Part shown: positions 49,453 to 57,991 of the stretch, piece by piece
Layout of the letters: each line of letters starts with the position of its first letter
Numbering within the stretch: position 1 is the first letter of the stretch
Assembly: GCA_964649195.1 (NCBI GenBank)
Contig: CAZYPK010000001.1
Span: 25,515 to 89,514 of the forward strand
DNA: 64,000 nucleotides
Source: JTS-RE9 sp964649195
GTDB taxonomy: Bacteria; Planctomycetota; Phycisphaerae; Phycisphaerales; Phycisphaeraceae
Direction: 5' to 3'
Position numbers and translations under genes: made by a program
Notes under the pieces: model-generated
Told to the model about the DNA's origin: nothing
Seen by the model: the letters and a program-made list of their open reading frames with translations, nothing else
Database searches by the model: none

Positions 49453-49557
49453 ACCGCAGCGTCCTCGCTGCGCGTCCGTTAAAGCCGCAGCGTCCTCGCT
49501 GCGCGTCTGCTGCACGCGCAGCGAGGACGCTGCGGCTTCAACAAGACGCTGCGGCTG
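49453..49557. repeat. GCAGCGTCCTCGCTGCGCGT palindromic element, second locus
   Basis: ACCGCAGCGTCCTCGCTGC occurs twice forward, then the complement GCAGCGAGGACGCTGCGGCT once, plus a partial AGACGCTGCGGCTGT. It sits in the 338-base gene-free gap between divergent nuoJ and pyrH, so here it cannot be a shared terminator, unlike the copy at 8996. Confidence 0.85.
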
Positions 49558-49665
49558 TGACAGACACCGCGTTTGCAGAACGCCACTTGACGCACCGCCC
49601 ATAAAGCCGAGAATCACGCGACTGCACGTTTTCCCATCGCCTCCATTGCGTTCAGGAAGGACCCG

Positions 49666-50424
49666 ATGACCACTGTTTCCTCCGATCTCTCCAAGCCCGC
49701 CGCGGGGCAGCCTCGATATTCCCGCGTGCTGCTGAAGGTCAGCGGCGAGGCGTTCTGCAAGCCGGGGCAGTTCGGCATCGATGGCGATGAACTGGAGGTC
49801 ATGGCCAAGGAGATCGCGGCGGCGGCGAAGCTGGGCGTGCAACTGGCCGTCGTCGTCGGCGGCGGCAACATGATCCGCGGCGCCAGGCTTGCCAAGGAGG
49901 GCCACATCCAACAGGCCACCGCCGACTACATGGGCATGCTCTCCACCGCGATCAACGGCATGGCGCTCAAGGAATGTCTGGAAAACCAGGGCCAGCCCGC
50001 GCGGGTGCTCAGCGCGTTGAACCTCTCCGCCGTCGCCGAGACCTTCATCCGAGGCAGAGCCATTCGCCACCTCGAGAAGGGTCGCGTCGTCATCTTCGTC
50101 GCCGGCACGGGCAATCCTTTTTTCACCACCGATTCCGCCGCCGCCTTGCGCGCCGCGGAGATCGGAGCCGAGGCGGTGCTCAAGGCGACCAAGGTCGATG
50201 GCATCTACGACAAGGACCCGATGAAGCATCCCGACGCCAAACGCTTCACCACGATCACCTTCACCGAAGCCTTGCAGCGAAGGCTGGAGATCATGGACCT
50301 GACCGCCTTCGACATGTGCCACAAACGCAACATCCCCATCGTCGTCTTCAACATGAAACAACCGGGCCACATTGCCGAGGTCGTCAGCGGCAAATCGCAC
50401 GGCACGACGGTGGTGGGGGATTGA
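49666..50424 (+). CDS. pyrH: UMP kinase
   Basis: Phosphorylates UMP to UDP. The 252-residue hexameric amino-acid-kinase-fold protein shows YSRVLLKVSGEAF, AVVVGGGNMIRG, TADYMGMLSTAINGMAL, VVIFVAGTGNPFFTTDSAAA, ATKVDGIYDKDP and LTAFDMC. An extra N-terminal about 18 residues precede the core. AGGAAGG lies 7 bases before ATG 49666. frr follows on the same strand, the usual bacterial order tsf-pyrH-frr, although tsf is absent here and a 186-base repeat-filled gap separates the two. Confidence 0.96.
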   Translation: MTTVSSDLSKPAAGQPRYSRVLLKVSGEAFCKPGQFGIDGDELEVMAKEIAAAAKLGVQLAVVVGGGNMIRGARLAKEGHIQQATADYMGMLSTAINGMALKECLENQGQPARVLSALNLSAVAETFIRGRAIRHLEKGRVVIFVAGTGNPFFTTDSAAALRAAEIGAEAVLKATKVDGIYDKDPMKHPDAKRFTTITFTEALQRRLEIMDLTAFDMCHKRNIPIVVFNMKQPGHIAEVVSGKSHGTTVVGD

Positions 50425-50427
50425 GGA

Positions 50428-50590
50428 AAATCAGGAAATCAGGAAAACAGGAAAGCAGGAAATGAAGAAACAAACAGAAACCTGATGTGGCAAGCCCGAT
50501 GGCGAGCCTCCGGGGGGCCTCCGGGGGGCGGACTGTCGGGGTATTCCTGCTCCGAATTTCCTGTTTTCCTGTTTTCATGTTTTCATGATT
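50428..50590. repeat. Nested repeat between pyrH and frr
   Basis: The outer left arm is built from AGGAAATCAGGAAAACAGG words. The inner segment carries AAGCCCGATGGCGAGCCTCC, a word also seen near 22016. The outer right arm reads TTCCTGTTTTCCTGTTTTC. The arms are complementary, so the pyrH-frr transcript would carry a stem-loop here. Confidence 0.82.
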
Positions 50591-50610
50591 TGTTTTAAGG
50601 ACCCCCCGCC

Positions 50611-51177
50611 ATGGACATCGACACCATTCTGCTCGAAACCGAAGAACACATGGAGAAAGCCGTCAACTACCTCAAGTCGGAGTTGCGCGGCATCCGCACG
50701 GGGCGCGCCTCGACGGCGCTCATCGAGTTCATCAAGGTTGATTACTACGGCTCCATGACCGACCTGCGCTCGCTGGCGCTGATGACGGTTCCCGAACCGA
50801 CGCAGATTCTGATCCGCCCCTTCGATCAAGGCTCGGTGCAGATGATCGTCAAGGCGATTCAGTCGTCGGGCATCGGCCTGAACCCCATCTCCGAAGGCAA
50901 GCAGATCCGCGTTTCGATTCCGCCGCTTTCAGGCGATCGCCGAAACCAGCTTGTCGCTTCCGTGAAGAAGATGGGCGAGGAGGCCAAGGTGACGGTGCGC
51001 AACGCCCGCCGCGATGGCAACAAGCACATTGAAGCGGCCGGCAAGGACAAGTCGCTGGGGCTGTCGGAGGATGCGGTCGAAAAGGGCAAGGAGGAGGTCC
51101 AGGACCTGCTCAAGAAATACGAGGGCATCGTCGATGGGCTGGTCAGCGAGAAGACGAAGGAAGTGCAGGAGATTTGA
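50611..51177 (+). CDS. frr: Ribosome recycling factor
   Basis: Dissociates post-termination ribosomes with EF-G. The 188-residue length is normal. Family motifs: MEKAVNYLKSELRGIRTGRA, MTVPEPTQILIRPFDQGSVQ, GIGLNPISEGKQIRVSIPPL and EEAKVTVRNARRDGNKHIEA. TAAGG is upstream of ATG 50611. fusA, encoding its partner EF-G, is also in this window (61245), though not in the same operon. Confidence 0.96.
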   Translation: MDIDTILLETEEHMEKAVNYLKSELRGIRTGRASTALIEFIKVDYYGSMTDLRSLALMTVPEPTQILIRPFDQGSVQMIVKAIQSSGIGLNPISEGKQIRVSIPPLSGDRRNQLVASVKKMGEEAKVTVRNARRDGNKHIEAAGKDKSLGLSEDAVEKGKEEVQDLLKKYEGIVDGLVSEKTKEVQEI

Positions 51178-51362
51178 GCGGACGGACGGCATCGTCGCCG
51201 GGCGTGCCGCACCGTCGCCAGTCACGGGGGCGCACGCCGCCGCTCTCATTGAATTCTCATCATGTCCTGGCCATTGTTTAGCGGCGATCTCCCGTTAAGA
51301 TCACATGCACTGACCATCATTCCCGTCAGGGGGGATTCGTTTTCGCCTTGACAGGTACAATC

Positions 51363-52193
51363 ATGACGACCATGCGAAGCAAGCCGGCGTTCACGTTGAT
51401 GGAGATGCTGGTGGTGGTGGCGATCATCTCGCTGCTGCTGGCGCTCCTGTTGCCGATGCTCGGCAAGGGGCGCGGCGCGGCTCACCAGGCCAGCTGCGCC
51501 ACGCGGATGAACCAGATCTTCAAGGCGGTGACGGCCTTCGCCATCGACGACCAGGGCTACTTTCCGCCGATGCAGCGCATCCAGATCAACAGCGGCGGCA
51601 CGGAATACATCGAGTGGTCCTGGCGCGGCATCCTGTATCCCTACAGCAGCCGCAATCCGAACATGTACGACTGTCCGGTGGAATCGGTGGAGCGATACGC
51701 CTCGACCGCCTTCACCGATCAGGGCCAGCCGACCGCCAACGAGACCTACATCCCTTCGGGCATCGGAGCCGTGGACATACATTACAACCAGGGACGGACG
51801 CGGTTCCGTCCGCCCTTTGGCCGATACGACGCCCGCTTTCCGCAGTACGGCACCAGCCGGGCGAACATCTGCCGATGGAAGGTGATCCGGCAGCCGGCGA
51901 GCCTGATCCTCGTGGGCGACGGCAACAGTTGCACGACGACCGAGCGCAAGAACATGCGCTATCCCGAGGATCGGTTCTGGATCTACAAGGAAACGGCGGT
52001 CGCCTCGCCGGGCTACAACCGCGCCTCGGTGCCCGAATGGGGCGCCGCCGCCGAGCAGGGCCTGGGCCGGCATGGAGACAGACACGACGCCAACTACGCC
52101 TTCGCCGACGGCAACGTGCGCCTGCTCGACGCCAACAAGATCCCCTGCAACGCCAACGAGTGCTGGTGGGACGCCCAGTACGATCCGCATTGA
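51363..52193 (+). CDS. Prepilin-type protein with H-X9-DG motif
   Basis: Protein of 276 residues with the prepilin segment AFTLMEMLVVVAIISLLLAL, and the planctomycetal C-terminal signature RHGDRHDANYAFADGNVRLL (H-X9-DG). Same class as the 22284 gene but only distantly similar. These proteins are thought to form type II-secretion-like pseudopili. The substrate or assembly partner is unknown. It is transcribed between frr and argJ, with 48 bases to argJ, so possibly read through into it. Confidence 0.87.
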   Translation: MTTMRSKPAFTLMEMLVVVAIISLLLALLLPMLGKGRGAAHQASCATRMNQIFKAVTAFAIDDQGYFPPMQRIQINSGGTEYIEWSWRGILYPYSSRNPNMYDCPVESVERYASTAFTDQGQPTANETYIPSGIGAVDIHYNQGRTRFRPPFGRYDARFPQYGTSRANICRWKVIRQPASLILVGDGNSCTTTERKNMRYPEDRFWIYKETAVASPGYNRASVPEWGAAAEQGLGRHGDRHDANYAFADGNVRLLDANKIPCNANECWWDAQYDPH

Positions 52194-52241
52194 GCCTTCC
52201 GACGATTTGCACCTTCATGGCGAATCGCTACAACGTCCGCC

Positions 52242-53474
52242 ATGATCGACACCCCCTTCACCCCCGGAATCCCCGGCCCCCCCGGCATCACCTATCCGCT
52301 CGGCTTCCGCGCCGCCGGCGGTACCTGCGGCATCAAGGAATCAGGCAAGCCTGATCTGGTGCTCATCATCGCGGACAAGACCTGCGCCGCCGCCGGCATG
52401 TTCACCACCAACAAGATCCCCGGCGCTCCCGTCATCATCAGCAGACGCCACGTGCGCACCGGCAAGGCCCGCGCCATCGTCGTCAACTCCGGCTGCTCCA
52501 ACGTCGCCACCGGCAAGGCGGGCGAGGCCGATGCGCTGAAGATGTGCGAAGCCGTCGCCCGGCAGGTCGGCTGCGCCGCCAGCCAGGTGCTGGTCTGCTC
52601 GACAGGCATCATCGGCCGCCGGCTGCCGATGGAGAAAATCATTCCGGGCATCGCGCGGCTTTACACGCAAGTCGCCGGCGGACCGACCGTCGATCAGCAG
52701 GTCGCCACGGCGATCCTCACCACCGATCTGGTGACGAAGACATCGTTTCGCAGCGTGAAGATCGCCGGAAAAGAGGTGCGCATCGCGGGCATCTGCAAGG
52801 GCAGCGGCATGATCCAGCCCAACATGGCGACGATGCTCGCCTTCATCACCACCGATGGTGCCATCGCGCCGCCGATGCTGCGGGCGGCGCTCAAGGCTGC
52901 GGTGAACACCACCTTCAATCGCCTGAGCGTCGATCACGACACCAGCACCAGCGACAGCGTGATGGCGCTGGCCAGCGGTGAAGCAGGACACCCAACGATT
53001 CGCACCAAAGGCAAGGCGTTCACCGCATTCGCCGCGGCGCTCACCGAGGTTTGCAGGGAACTGGCGTATCAGATCGTCAAGGATGGCGAAGGGGCGACGA
53101 AGGTGTTCCGGGTGAACGTGAAGGGCGCCAGGTCGGTGCGCGATGCCGATCGCATCGGCTACACCATCACCGGCAGCCCGCTGGTGAAGACCGCCGTGCA
53201 TGGCGCCGATCCCAACTGGGGGAGGCTCGCCGCCGCCATCGGACGCAGCGGGGCGGCGGTGAACCCCGCGAAGCTCACCATCACCATCGGCAACACGACC
53301 GTCTTCAAAAAGGGCGTCAACCTCAACGCCGACCTGGCTCCGCTTGAGGCGCACATGAAAGGCGGCGAGATCGATTTCACCATCGACCTGGGACTGGGCA
53401 AATACGAAGCCCAATGGCTCGGTTGCGACCTCTCGCGCGAATACATCGCCATCAACGCGGACTACACCACGTAA
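52242..53474 (+). CDS. argJ: Bifunctional ornithine acetyltransferase / N-acetylglutamate synthase
   Basis: Recycles the acetyl group in arginine synthesis (acetylornithine plus glutamate to ornithine plus acetylglutamate). The 410-residue precursor has the self-cleavage region KGSGMIQPNMATMLAFITTD, cut before the Thr of ATML to yield alpha and beta chains. Other motifs: AIVVNSGCSNVATG, VCSTGIIGRRLPMEKI and GADPNWGRLAAAIGRSGA. The C-terminus YIAINADYTT is typical. Possession of ArgJ implies the cyclic acetyl pathway. No other arg gene is near. Confidence 0.95.
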   Translation: MIDTPFTPGIPGPPGITYPLGFRAAGGTCGIKESGKPDLVLIIADKTCAAAGMFTTNKIPGAPVIISRRHVRTGKARAIVVNSGCSNVATGKAGEADALKMCEAVARQVGCAASQVLVCSTGIIGRRLPMEKIIPGIARLYTQVAGGPTVDQQVATAILTTDLVTKTSFRSVKIAGKEVRIAGICKGSGMIQPNMATMLAFITTDGAIAPPMLRAALKAAVNTTFNRLSVDHDTSTSDSVMALASGEAGHPTIRTKGKAFTAFAAALTEVCRELAYQIVKDGEGATKVFRVNVKGARSVRDADRIGYTITGSPLVKTAVHGADPNWGRLAAAIGRSGAAVNPAKLTITIGNTTVFKKGVNLNADLAPLEAHMKGGEIDFTIDLGLGKYEAQWLGCDLSREYIAINADYTT

Positions 53475-53479
53475 ACAGG

Positions 53480-53522
53480 GGCGCACAGGCACGGCGACTT
53501 CAAGTCGCCGTGCCTGTGCGCC
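53480..53522. repeat. Perfect 21-bp palindrome after argJ
   Basis: GGCGCACAGGCACGGCGACTT (53480-53500) and AAGTCGCCGTGCCTGTGCGCC (53502-53522) are exact complements around a single C. It lies in the 53-base gap between the convergent argJ and acyltransferase genes. No T-tract, but such a stem would terminate or stabilise both transcripts. Confidence 0.85.
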
Positions 53523-53527
53523 GCGCC

Positions 53528-54349
53528 TCACGCCGCCAACTGCACCCTCGGCGTCACATCCGCGAGCTCACTGCGTGCGTGCGTCAGCAGATTGACGACA
53601 CGATTAAAGAACCGCGCGCCTTGCGCACCGGCCATCACCCGGCGATCGAAGTTGAGCGTGAGGTTGAACGTCGGCGCGACCGTCAGTTCACCATCCTTGA
53701 CGATCGGCCGTTCCTTGACGAATCCGAAGGAGAATCCCAGCGGCCAGGTCCACGTCGTCAGCACCGCATCCACCCCGTACTTGGCGGGCGAACTGATGAG
53801 CACCGCCCCGCCCCGGTACTTTACCCAGAGTTTCGGGAAAAAGAGCGGCGTGCGGATGATGAAGGCCGAGAGAAACCGGGGCAGCCTGCGGATCAGCGAA
53901 CTGAAGGTGCGCCACTGCGCGTTCGTCTCCGTCGTGCAGGCGGCCAGATCCCGGAGCCAGCCGGTGAGTTGCGACAGTGATTTCCGATCCGCATCGCGGA
54001 TGATGTCGGCAAAGGCGCAGTACTCGATGCCCGGCATGTCGCGCTCGGCGGCGACGGTGATGTCGATGTTGTCAAACTTCTGAAGCCTGGGCCCGGAGAA
54101 GGGCAGCCACCATCGCTTCATCACCCGCCGATTGGCGTATGGAAACTCCTTCAGCGCCAGCGCGACAGCCCGCGCCACGAACGCGGTGTAGGAAGGCTTT
54201 TCGCTTCCCGCCGCCGCACGCACCTCCTCCACCTCGGTCAGATCGACCTCGCTGACAAACGTGACCGTGTGCTGAGGCTTGATTTCAGCCTCCACGATGC
54301 TGCGGTTCGCCTGGAAAAATCGGTTGTCGGGTTCGACGGAATAGCTCAT
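53528..54349 (-). CDS. Stand-alone E2-type acyltransferase domain, degenerate active site
   Basis: Protein of 273 residues resembling the catalytic (2-oxoacid dehydrogenase E2 / chloramphenicol acetyltransferase) fold. There is no lipoyl or peripheral-binding domain: ALALKEFPYANRRVMKRWWL, FDNIDITVAAERDMPGIEYC and APTFNLTLNFDRRVMAGAQG. The last segment aligns with the E2 active-site box DHRxxDG, but reads DRRVMAG, so both the catalytic His and the Asp are missing. It may be a structural or repurposed domain. Its ATG overlaps the glycosyltransferase stop by four bases. It is the last gene of the ThiF-nitroreductase-GT1 operon. Confidence 0.8.
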   Translation of the reverse strand: MSYSVEPDNRFFQANRSIVEAEIKPQHTVTFVSEVDLTEVEEVRAAAGSEKPSYTAFVARAVALALKEFPYANRRVMKRWWLPFSGPRLQKFDNIDITVAAERDMPGIEYCAFADIIRDADRKSLSQLTGWLRDLAACTTETNAQWRTFSSLIRRLPRFLSAFIIRTPLFFPKLWVKYRGGAVLISSPAKYGVDAVLTTWTWPLGFSFGFVKERPIVKDGELTVAPTFNLTLNFDRRVMAGAQGARFFNRVVNLLTHARSELADVTPRVQLAA

Positions 54350-55794
54350 GATTCATCTCCGGATGCGGCGGCGGCAAGTTGCAGTTCTTCCGCGGTTTCC
54401 CATGGCGAAACGCCATCGCGCCCGTCTTCGGTTCTTATCGGTTCATTCGCCGGGCAGGTTCCCAGGGCGCGATCGAGACATTTCCTGAACGCGGCTCCGC
54501 TGTCGGATGCCCGCATCCTCTCCGCAAGCTGCCGCGCGGTCTGCGACATCACCGCGTCATCCAGCATCGAGCGGACGGTTTCCTGAATCATCGGCGGCTT
54601 GCAATGTTCGCTCAGCAGCGACCGGCCCGCTCCCATGCGGGTGATCTGCCGCATGTTCAGATGCTGATCAAGATTGCCGGGCAATCCGAGCGCCGGTTTG
54701 CCCGCGAGCAGGGCCTGCTGCGTGGCCGGGCTTCCGCCGTTGCAGATGATCAGCGAGGCTCTTTCGCAGGCGGCATCGCCGGGCAGGTAGCCGGCCAGGT
54801 GAATGTTGGCCGGCATCGAGGTGGGCGGCGCAGCACCGGCGGTGGCGGCGATGATGGTGGCATCGAGTGCGCCCAGCGCGCCCAGCAGCGAGGGCAGCCG
54901 CCGCGGCTGGCCGGAACTGCCGAGATTGACGTAAATCACAGGCTTTTCAGGCGGAATGTCGTTCCACCACCGCGGCAGGGCGATGCGCGGGGACCAGTGC
55001 ACCGGCCCGATGAAATGATGGTGATCGGGCAATTCTTCGATGTTGCCCAGCGTCGGCAGGTCGGCATAAAGCGTCTGGTCGCCATGCGTGTAAACGTGTC
55101 GCAGATCGTTGCCCAGCGAAGGCAGGCCATGCTCGACGCGCAGCCGGTTGATCGGCGCGGCATAGCGCGAGAAAATCAGCGGCCGAATCTTGTTGAACAG
55201 CCAGCCGCCCAGCCGCCGGCCGACGATGCGGTTGATCGGATGATCAGGCATCGGATACCGGGGGTGCCGGGTTCTTGCGAAGGGGGACCAGTAGGCGTTG
55301 GCGATGGCGAGGTAGGGGACTTTCGCCTTGATGGCGCTGATGGAAAGCGAAAGCCGGAAGTCACCCACGATGGCATCGGGTTCGATGGCTTGAATCAGTT
55401 TCGCATCCTGCCGCACGTAGCGGCGAAGCTCCTCGCAGCGATAGATCGGCCGGCCGGCGGCCAGGGATCGCAGAAACTGTTGCGAAGGGATCGAGTGCAA
55501 GGCGTGCGTGCGAAGCGAAAGATCGGGAAAGAGCGAGGCGTAGCGATCATCCCAGGCCAGGTGCACATCGTATTGGCGCGGGTCCAGGGATTGCGCCAGC
55601 GTCACCGGCCGCGCGACGTGAGCGAGCGTCACCGCCTCGGCGAAGAACAGCACGCGCGGCCTGCGGGCGGCCTGCGGTGCGCGATTCGGTTTGGGGGTGA
55701 TCTTCCAATTCATGGTCATGTTTGAACCAAGTGCATTGAGCGGTGGCTGGCTGGAGTTGAGTCCCTGGTGGGTGGCAGACTCACCTACCATCAT
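54346..55794 (-). CDS. GT1-type glycosyltransferase
   Basis: Protein of 482 residues of the UDP-glycosyltransferase/MGT type. The N-terminal acceptor domain starts RPRVLFFAEAVTLAHVARPV. The C-terminal donor domain is PVIYVNLGSSGQP and LIICNGGSPATQQALLAGKP then ALGLPGNLDQHLN. In the donor-binding box the usual His (HGG) is Asn (NGG). It would glycosylate a small or lipid acceptor. ATG 55794 overlaps the nitroreductase stop as ATGA, which argues for this start despite a less-conserved first 40 residues; ATG 55719 is the alternative. It is translationally coupled on both sides. Confidence 0.85.
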   Translation of the reverse strand: MMVGESATHQGLNSSQPPLNALGSNMTMNWKITPKPNRAPQAARRPRVLFFAEAVTLAHVARPVTLAQSLDPRQYDVHLAWDDRYASLFPDLSLRTHALHSIPSQQFLRSLAAGRPIYRCEELRRYVRQDAKLIQAIEPDAIVGDFRLSLSISAIKAKVPYLAIANAYWSPFARTRHPRYPMPDHPINRIVGRRLGGWLFNKIRPLIFSRYAAPINRLRVEHGLPSLGNDLRHVYTHGDQTLYADLPTLGNIEELPDHHHFIGPVHWSPRIALPRWWNDIPPEKPVIYVNLGSSGQPRRLPSLLGALGALDATIIAATAGAAPPTSMPANIHLAGYLPGDAACERASLIICNGGSPATQQALLAGKPALGLPGNLDQHLNMRQITRMGAGRSLLSEHCKPPMIQETVRSMLDDAVMSQTARQLAERMRASDSGAAFRKCLDRALGTCPANEPIRTEDGRDGVSPWETAEELQLAAAASGDES

Positions 55795-57038
55795 TCTCTT
55801 TTGATCAACGACTCCAGCGGCAGTCGCAGCGAACGGCTCGCGGGCACACGACCGGAGCCGATGCGGCCCATGAAGACCGTGCGATGGCAGATGTCTGCCG
55901 TCAGCATGGATTCCAGATCGCTGCGCACGCGCGAAGCCCTGGCGATGGCCGGCCCGGATTCGCTGAAGGCGATGTGGTCCCGGTCGTACTGCGTGAAGAT
56001 CAGGGGGGTCATCTCCGGTTGAACGAGCAGGTTTTGCTCCGTCGCGGTGAGCCAGAATCGCTGAAGGGCGCGGCCGGCGCGGATGAAATCATCGGCCGTG
56101 GCCGGGGGGTTGTCCGCCACCAGGAAAAAGTGCGAGGCGCAGCGGACCGCGGGAAGAAAATCAAGCTGCACGCGCGGCGCCACCGTGCCGAGCATGAAGC
56201 GATTCAGGAACCTGATGCGCGACCAGCTCGCCATCGCCCACCGCATCAGGCGGCAGGTGAGCGGATCGACGCCCACCGCCCGATCCGGGATGCGGTCGTC
56301 GCTGAAGGTGGCGTTCCACTGAATCACCTTGCGGTGCGTTTCGTAGGCTTCGCGTGTGGTCAGCCGAATGTGGGCGCTGCGGAAAAGCAGGGCGGCCATG
56401 CGCAGGCGATCACCCAGCGATGAGCGCCACACCACGCGATAACCCGCCGGCAGGGCGGCTTCGAGGGCGGCCATCTGCCCCGGCGTCAGGGCCTTCATCT
56501 TCAACGGACGGCGCTGGGTCACGCGCTGTGAAATCATCGAAGCCAGCGGATCGCTTCGCATCGTGGAGTCGAACGTGAAGAACGCATCAAACGTCGGCTG
56601 ATTTTCCGCAACGTCATCGCGGCGAAGAAACCGGACGGACAGCCCGTGCGACGAGGCGGCGATGGCAATGGTTTCGAGCAGGGCGCCAAGGGCGATCTGC
56701 GAAGCGTGGCCGCGCAGGTCATAGACGCAGTCGTGGCGGGTGTCGCGGCCGTGGATGATCAGATGGTTGTCGCCGACGATCTGAAATCGCCAGGGCTGCG
56801 TGTTGTCGCCGCTGGGCGCGAACCGCGCCTGATCGAGGATCGCCATGAGCGTGGATGCTCGCGTCCTGCCGTCGAGATCCGCATCCGAGGCCGGGCGCAG
56901 CGCCGCCTGTTCGCGCAGGCGCGGCAGCGGCGGAGCGTGGTGATCGCGCGGCGGATCGGAGCGCGGCGCGAGCGCAGCCTCAGCCGGCCACGCCGCCGAC
57001 ATCGGCGCGTGCGGGATGGGGAACGACCTGTCTGGCAA
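55791..57038 (-). CDS. Nitroreductase-family flavoprotein
   Basis: Protein of 415 residues. The FMN-binding start of the fold is LMAILDQARFAPSGDNTQPW, followed by RFQIVGDNHLIIHGRDTRH. A second half contains HFFLVADNPPATADDFIRAG and RALQRFWLTATEQNLLVQPE. Members reduce or oxidise nitro, quinone or peptide-derived substrates. The start TTG 57038 is supported by AAGGA (minus strand, spacing about 7). It overlaps the ThiF gene by 59 bases in another frame; ATG 57002 is an alternative. Nitroreductase plus ThiF occurs as one fused protein in mycobacterial Rv1355c (MoeY), so the two proteins very probably work together. Confidence 0.85.
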   Translation of the reverse strand: MPDRSFPIPHAPMSAAWPAEAALAPRSDPPRDHHAPPLPRLREQAALRPASDADLDGRTRASTLMAILDQARFAPSGDNTQPWRFQIVGDNHLIIHGRDTRHDCVYDLRGHASQIALGALLETIAIAASSHGLSVRFLRRDDVAENQPTFDAFFTFDSTMRSDPLASMISQRVTQRRPLKMKALTPGQMAALEAALPAGYRVVWRSSLGDRLRMAALLFRSAHIRLTTREAYETHRKVIQWNATFSDDRIPDRAVGVDPLTCRLMRWAMASWSRIRFLNRFMLGTVAPRVQLDFLPAVRCASHFFLVADNPPATADDFIRAGRALQRFWLTATEQNLLVQPEMTPLIFTQYDRDHIAFSESGPAIARASRVRSDLESMLTADICHRTVFMGRIGSGRVPASRSLRLPLESLIKRE

Positions 57039-57885
57039 GTGCTTTCCTTATGCAGGCAATGAGAAATCGTTGCAGCGGATTGGCGTTTCCGAACGGACGC
57101 CAGGTGCGGACCAGCTTGTGGCGGTAGGCGTCAAAATGCACGCCATGCGGAGCGGGCCTGACGCGGCCGCGGCGAAGGAGAATCTTCAACGCTTCGGTGG
57201 CCGCCATCCCGGCGCAGAGCTCGCACGCCATGCCCGTGGAGGGAACCCGGCGGTTGGCGAAATCGACGACCGTGGGATCGGCGAGATAACCGGCCTGAAG
57301 CAGACGGGGCGAAAGGCCCGCCATCAGACGAATCTGCTGTTCATCGCGGTCGCGCCCTTCGAGGCGGAAGTATTCCTCAAAGGTCATCGAACCCGGCATG
57401 AAGGTGAGCATGGCGGCGCCCATGCCCACCGGCGCGGCGGTGACGGCGGGGATCCCTCGCCTGGCGCAGGCGGCGAACAGAAGGCGACGCACATCCATCG
57501 CGAAAAAATCGATGCCATCGACATACAGATCGCAGCCATCGAGAAAATCATCGACGTTGCCGGCATGGATCCCCTGCGCAAAGGTGCGCAGCTCCAGTTC
57601 GGGGTTGATGTCGCGGGCCATCTCGGCAAGCACATCGACCTTGGCGCGGCCGAGCGTGCTGACCGATGCGCCCGCCTGGCGGTTGAAGTTGGCGGTTTCA
57701 AACACATCCAGGTCGGAGATGTTGAATCGGCCGATGCCCAGGCGGGTCAAGGTCAGCAGATGGCTGCCGCCCACGCCGCCGAGGCCGGCGATGGCGATGC
57801 GCTTGCGGCGGAGCGATTCCTGCTCATCGTTGGTGACCCAGCCGATGTTGCGGGAAAACGCCTGGTTGTATCGATGTTTCTCCAA
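56980..57885 (-). CDS. ThiF/E1-like adenylating enzyme
   Basis: Protein of 301 residues with the E1-like Rossmann fold. The nucleotide loop is RIAIAGLGGVGGSHLLTLTR, followed by RFNISDLDVFETANFNRQAG (conserved Asp and Asn-Arg-Gln) and LYVDGIDFFAMDVRRLLFAA. The end is CELCAGMAATEALKILLRRG. Such enzymes adenylate a C-terminal carboxylate of a carrier protein or a small molecule. Neither a ThiS/MoaD-like carrier nor a zinc Cys quartet is visible. The start is TTG 57885. It overlaps the downstream nitroreductase gene. Not a MoeB or ThiF proper, since no thiamine or molybdopterin genes are near. Confidence 0.85.
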   Translation of the reverse strand: MEKHRYNQAFSRNIGWVTNDEQESLRRKRIAIAGLGGVGGSHLLTLTRLGIGRFNISDLDVFETANFNRQAGASVSTLGRAKVDVLAEMARDINPELELRTFAQGIHAGNVDDFLDGCDLYVDGIDFFAMDVRRLLFAACARRGIPAVTAAPVGMGAAMLTFMPGSMTFEEYFRLEGRDRDEQQIRLMAGLSPRLLQAGYLADPTVVDFANRRVPSTGMACELCAGMAATEALKILLRRGRVRPAPHGVHFDAYRHKLVRTWRPFGNANPLQRFLIACIRKALARQVVPHPARADVGGVAG

Positions 57886-57940
57886 CTCATTCTCGCAAAG
57901 GGGGACCGGGGGTTTGGTAGTGGTTCAGTTTGAAATATTC

Positions 57941-57978
57941 GGGTGGCTGGGGCGGAGTCCGCGAAGCCCCAGCCACCC
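57941..57978. repeat. Minimal 38-bp GGGTGGCTGGGG palindrome
   Basis: GGGTGGCTGGGGCGGAGTCC joined directly to GCGAAGCCCCAGCCACCC, i.e. both ends of the 119-bp element without its core. It lies in the 106-base gap between the FeeM-like gene and the ThiF gene. Confidence 0.85.
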
Positions 57979-57991
57979 GGATTCAATCCGT

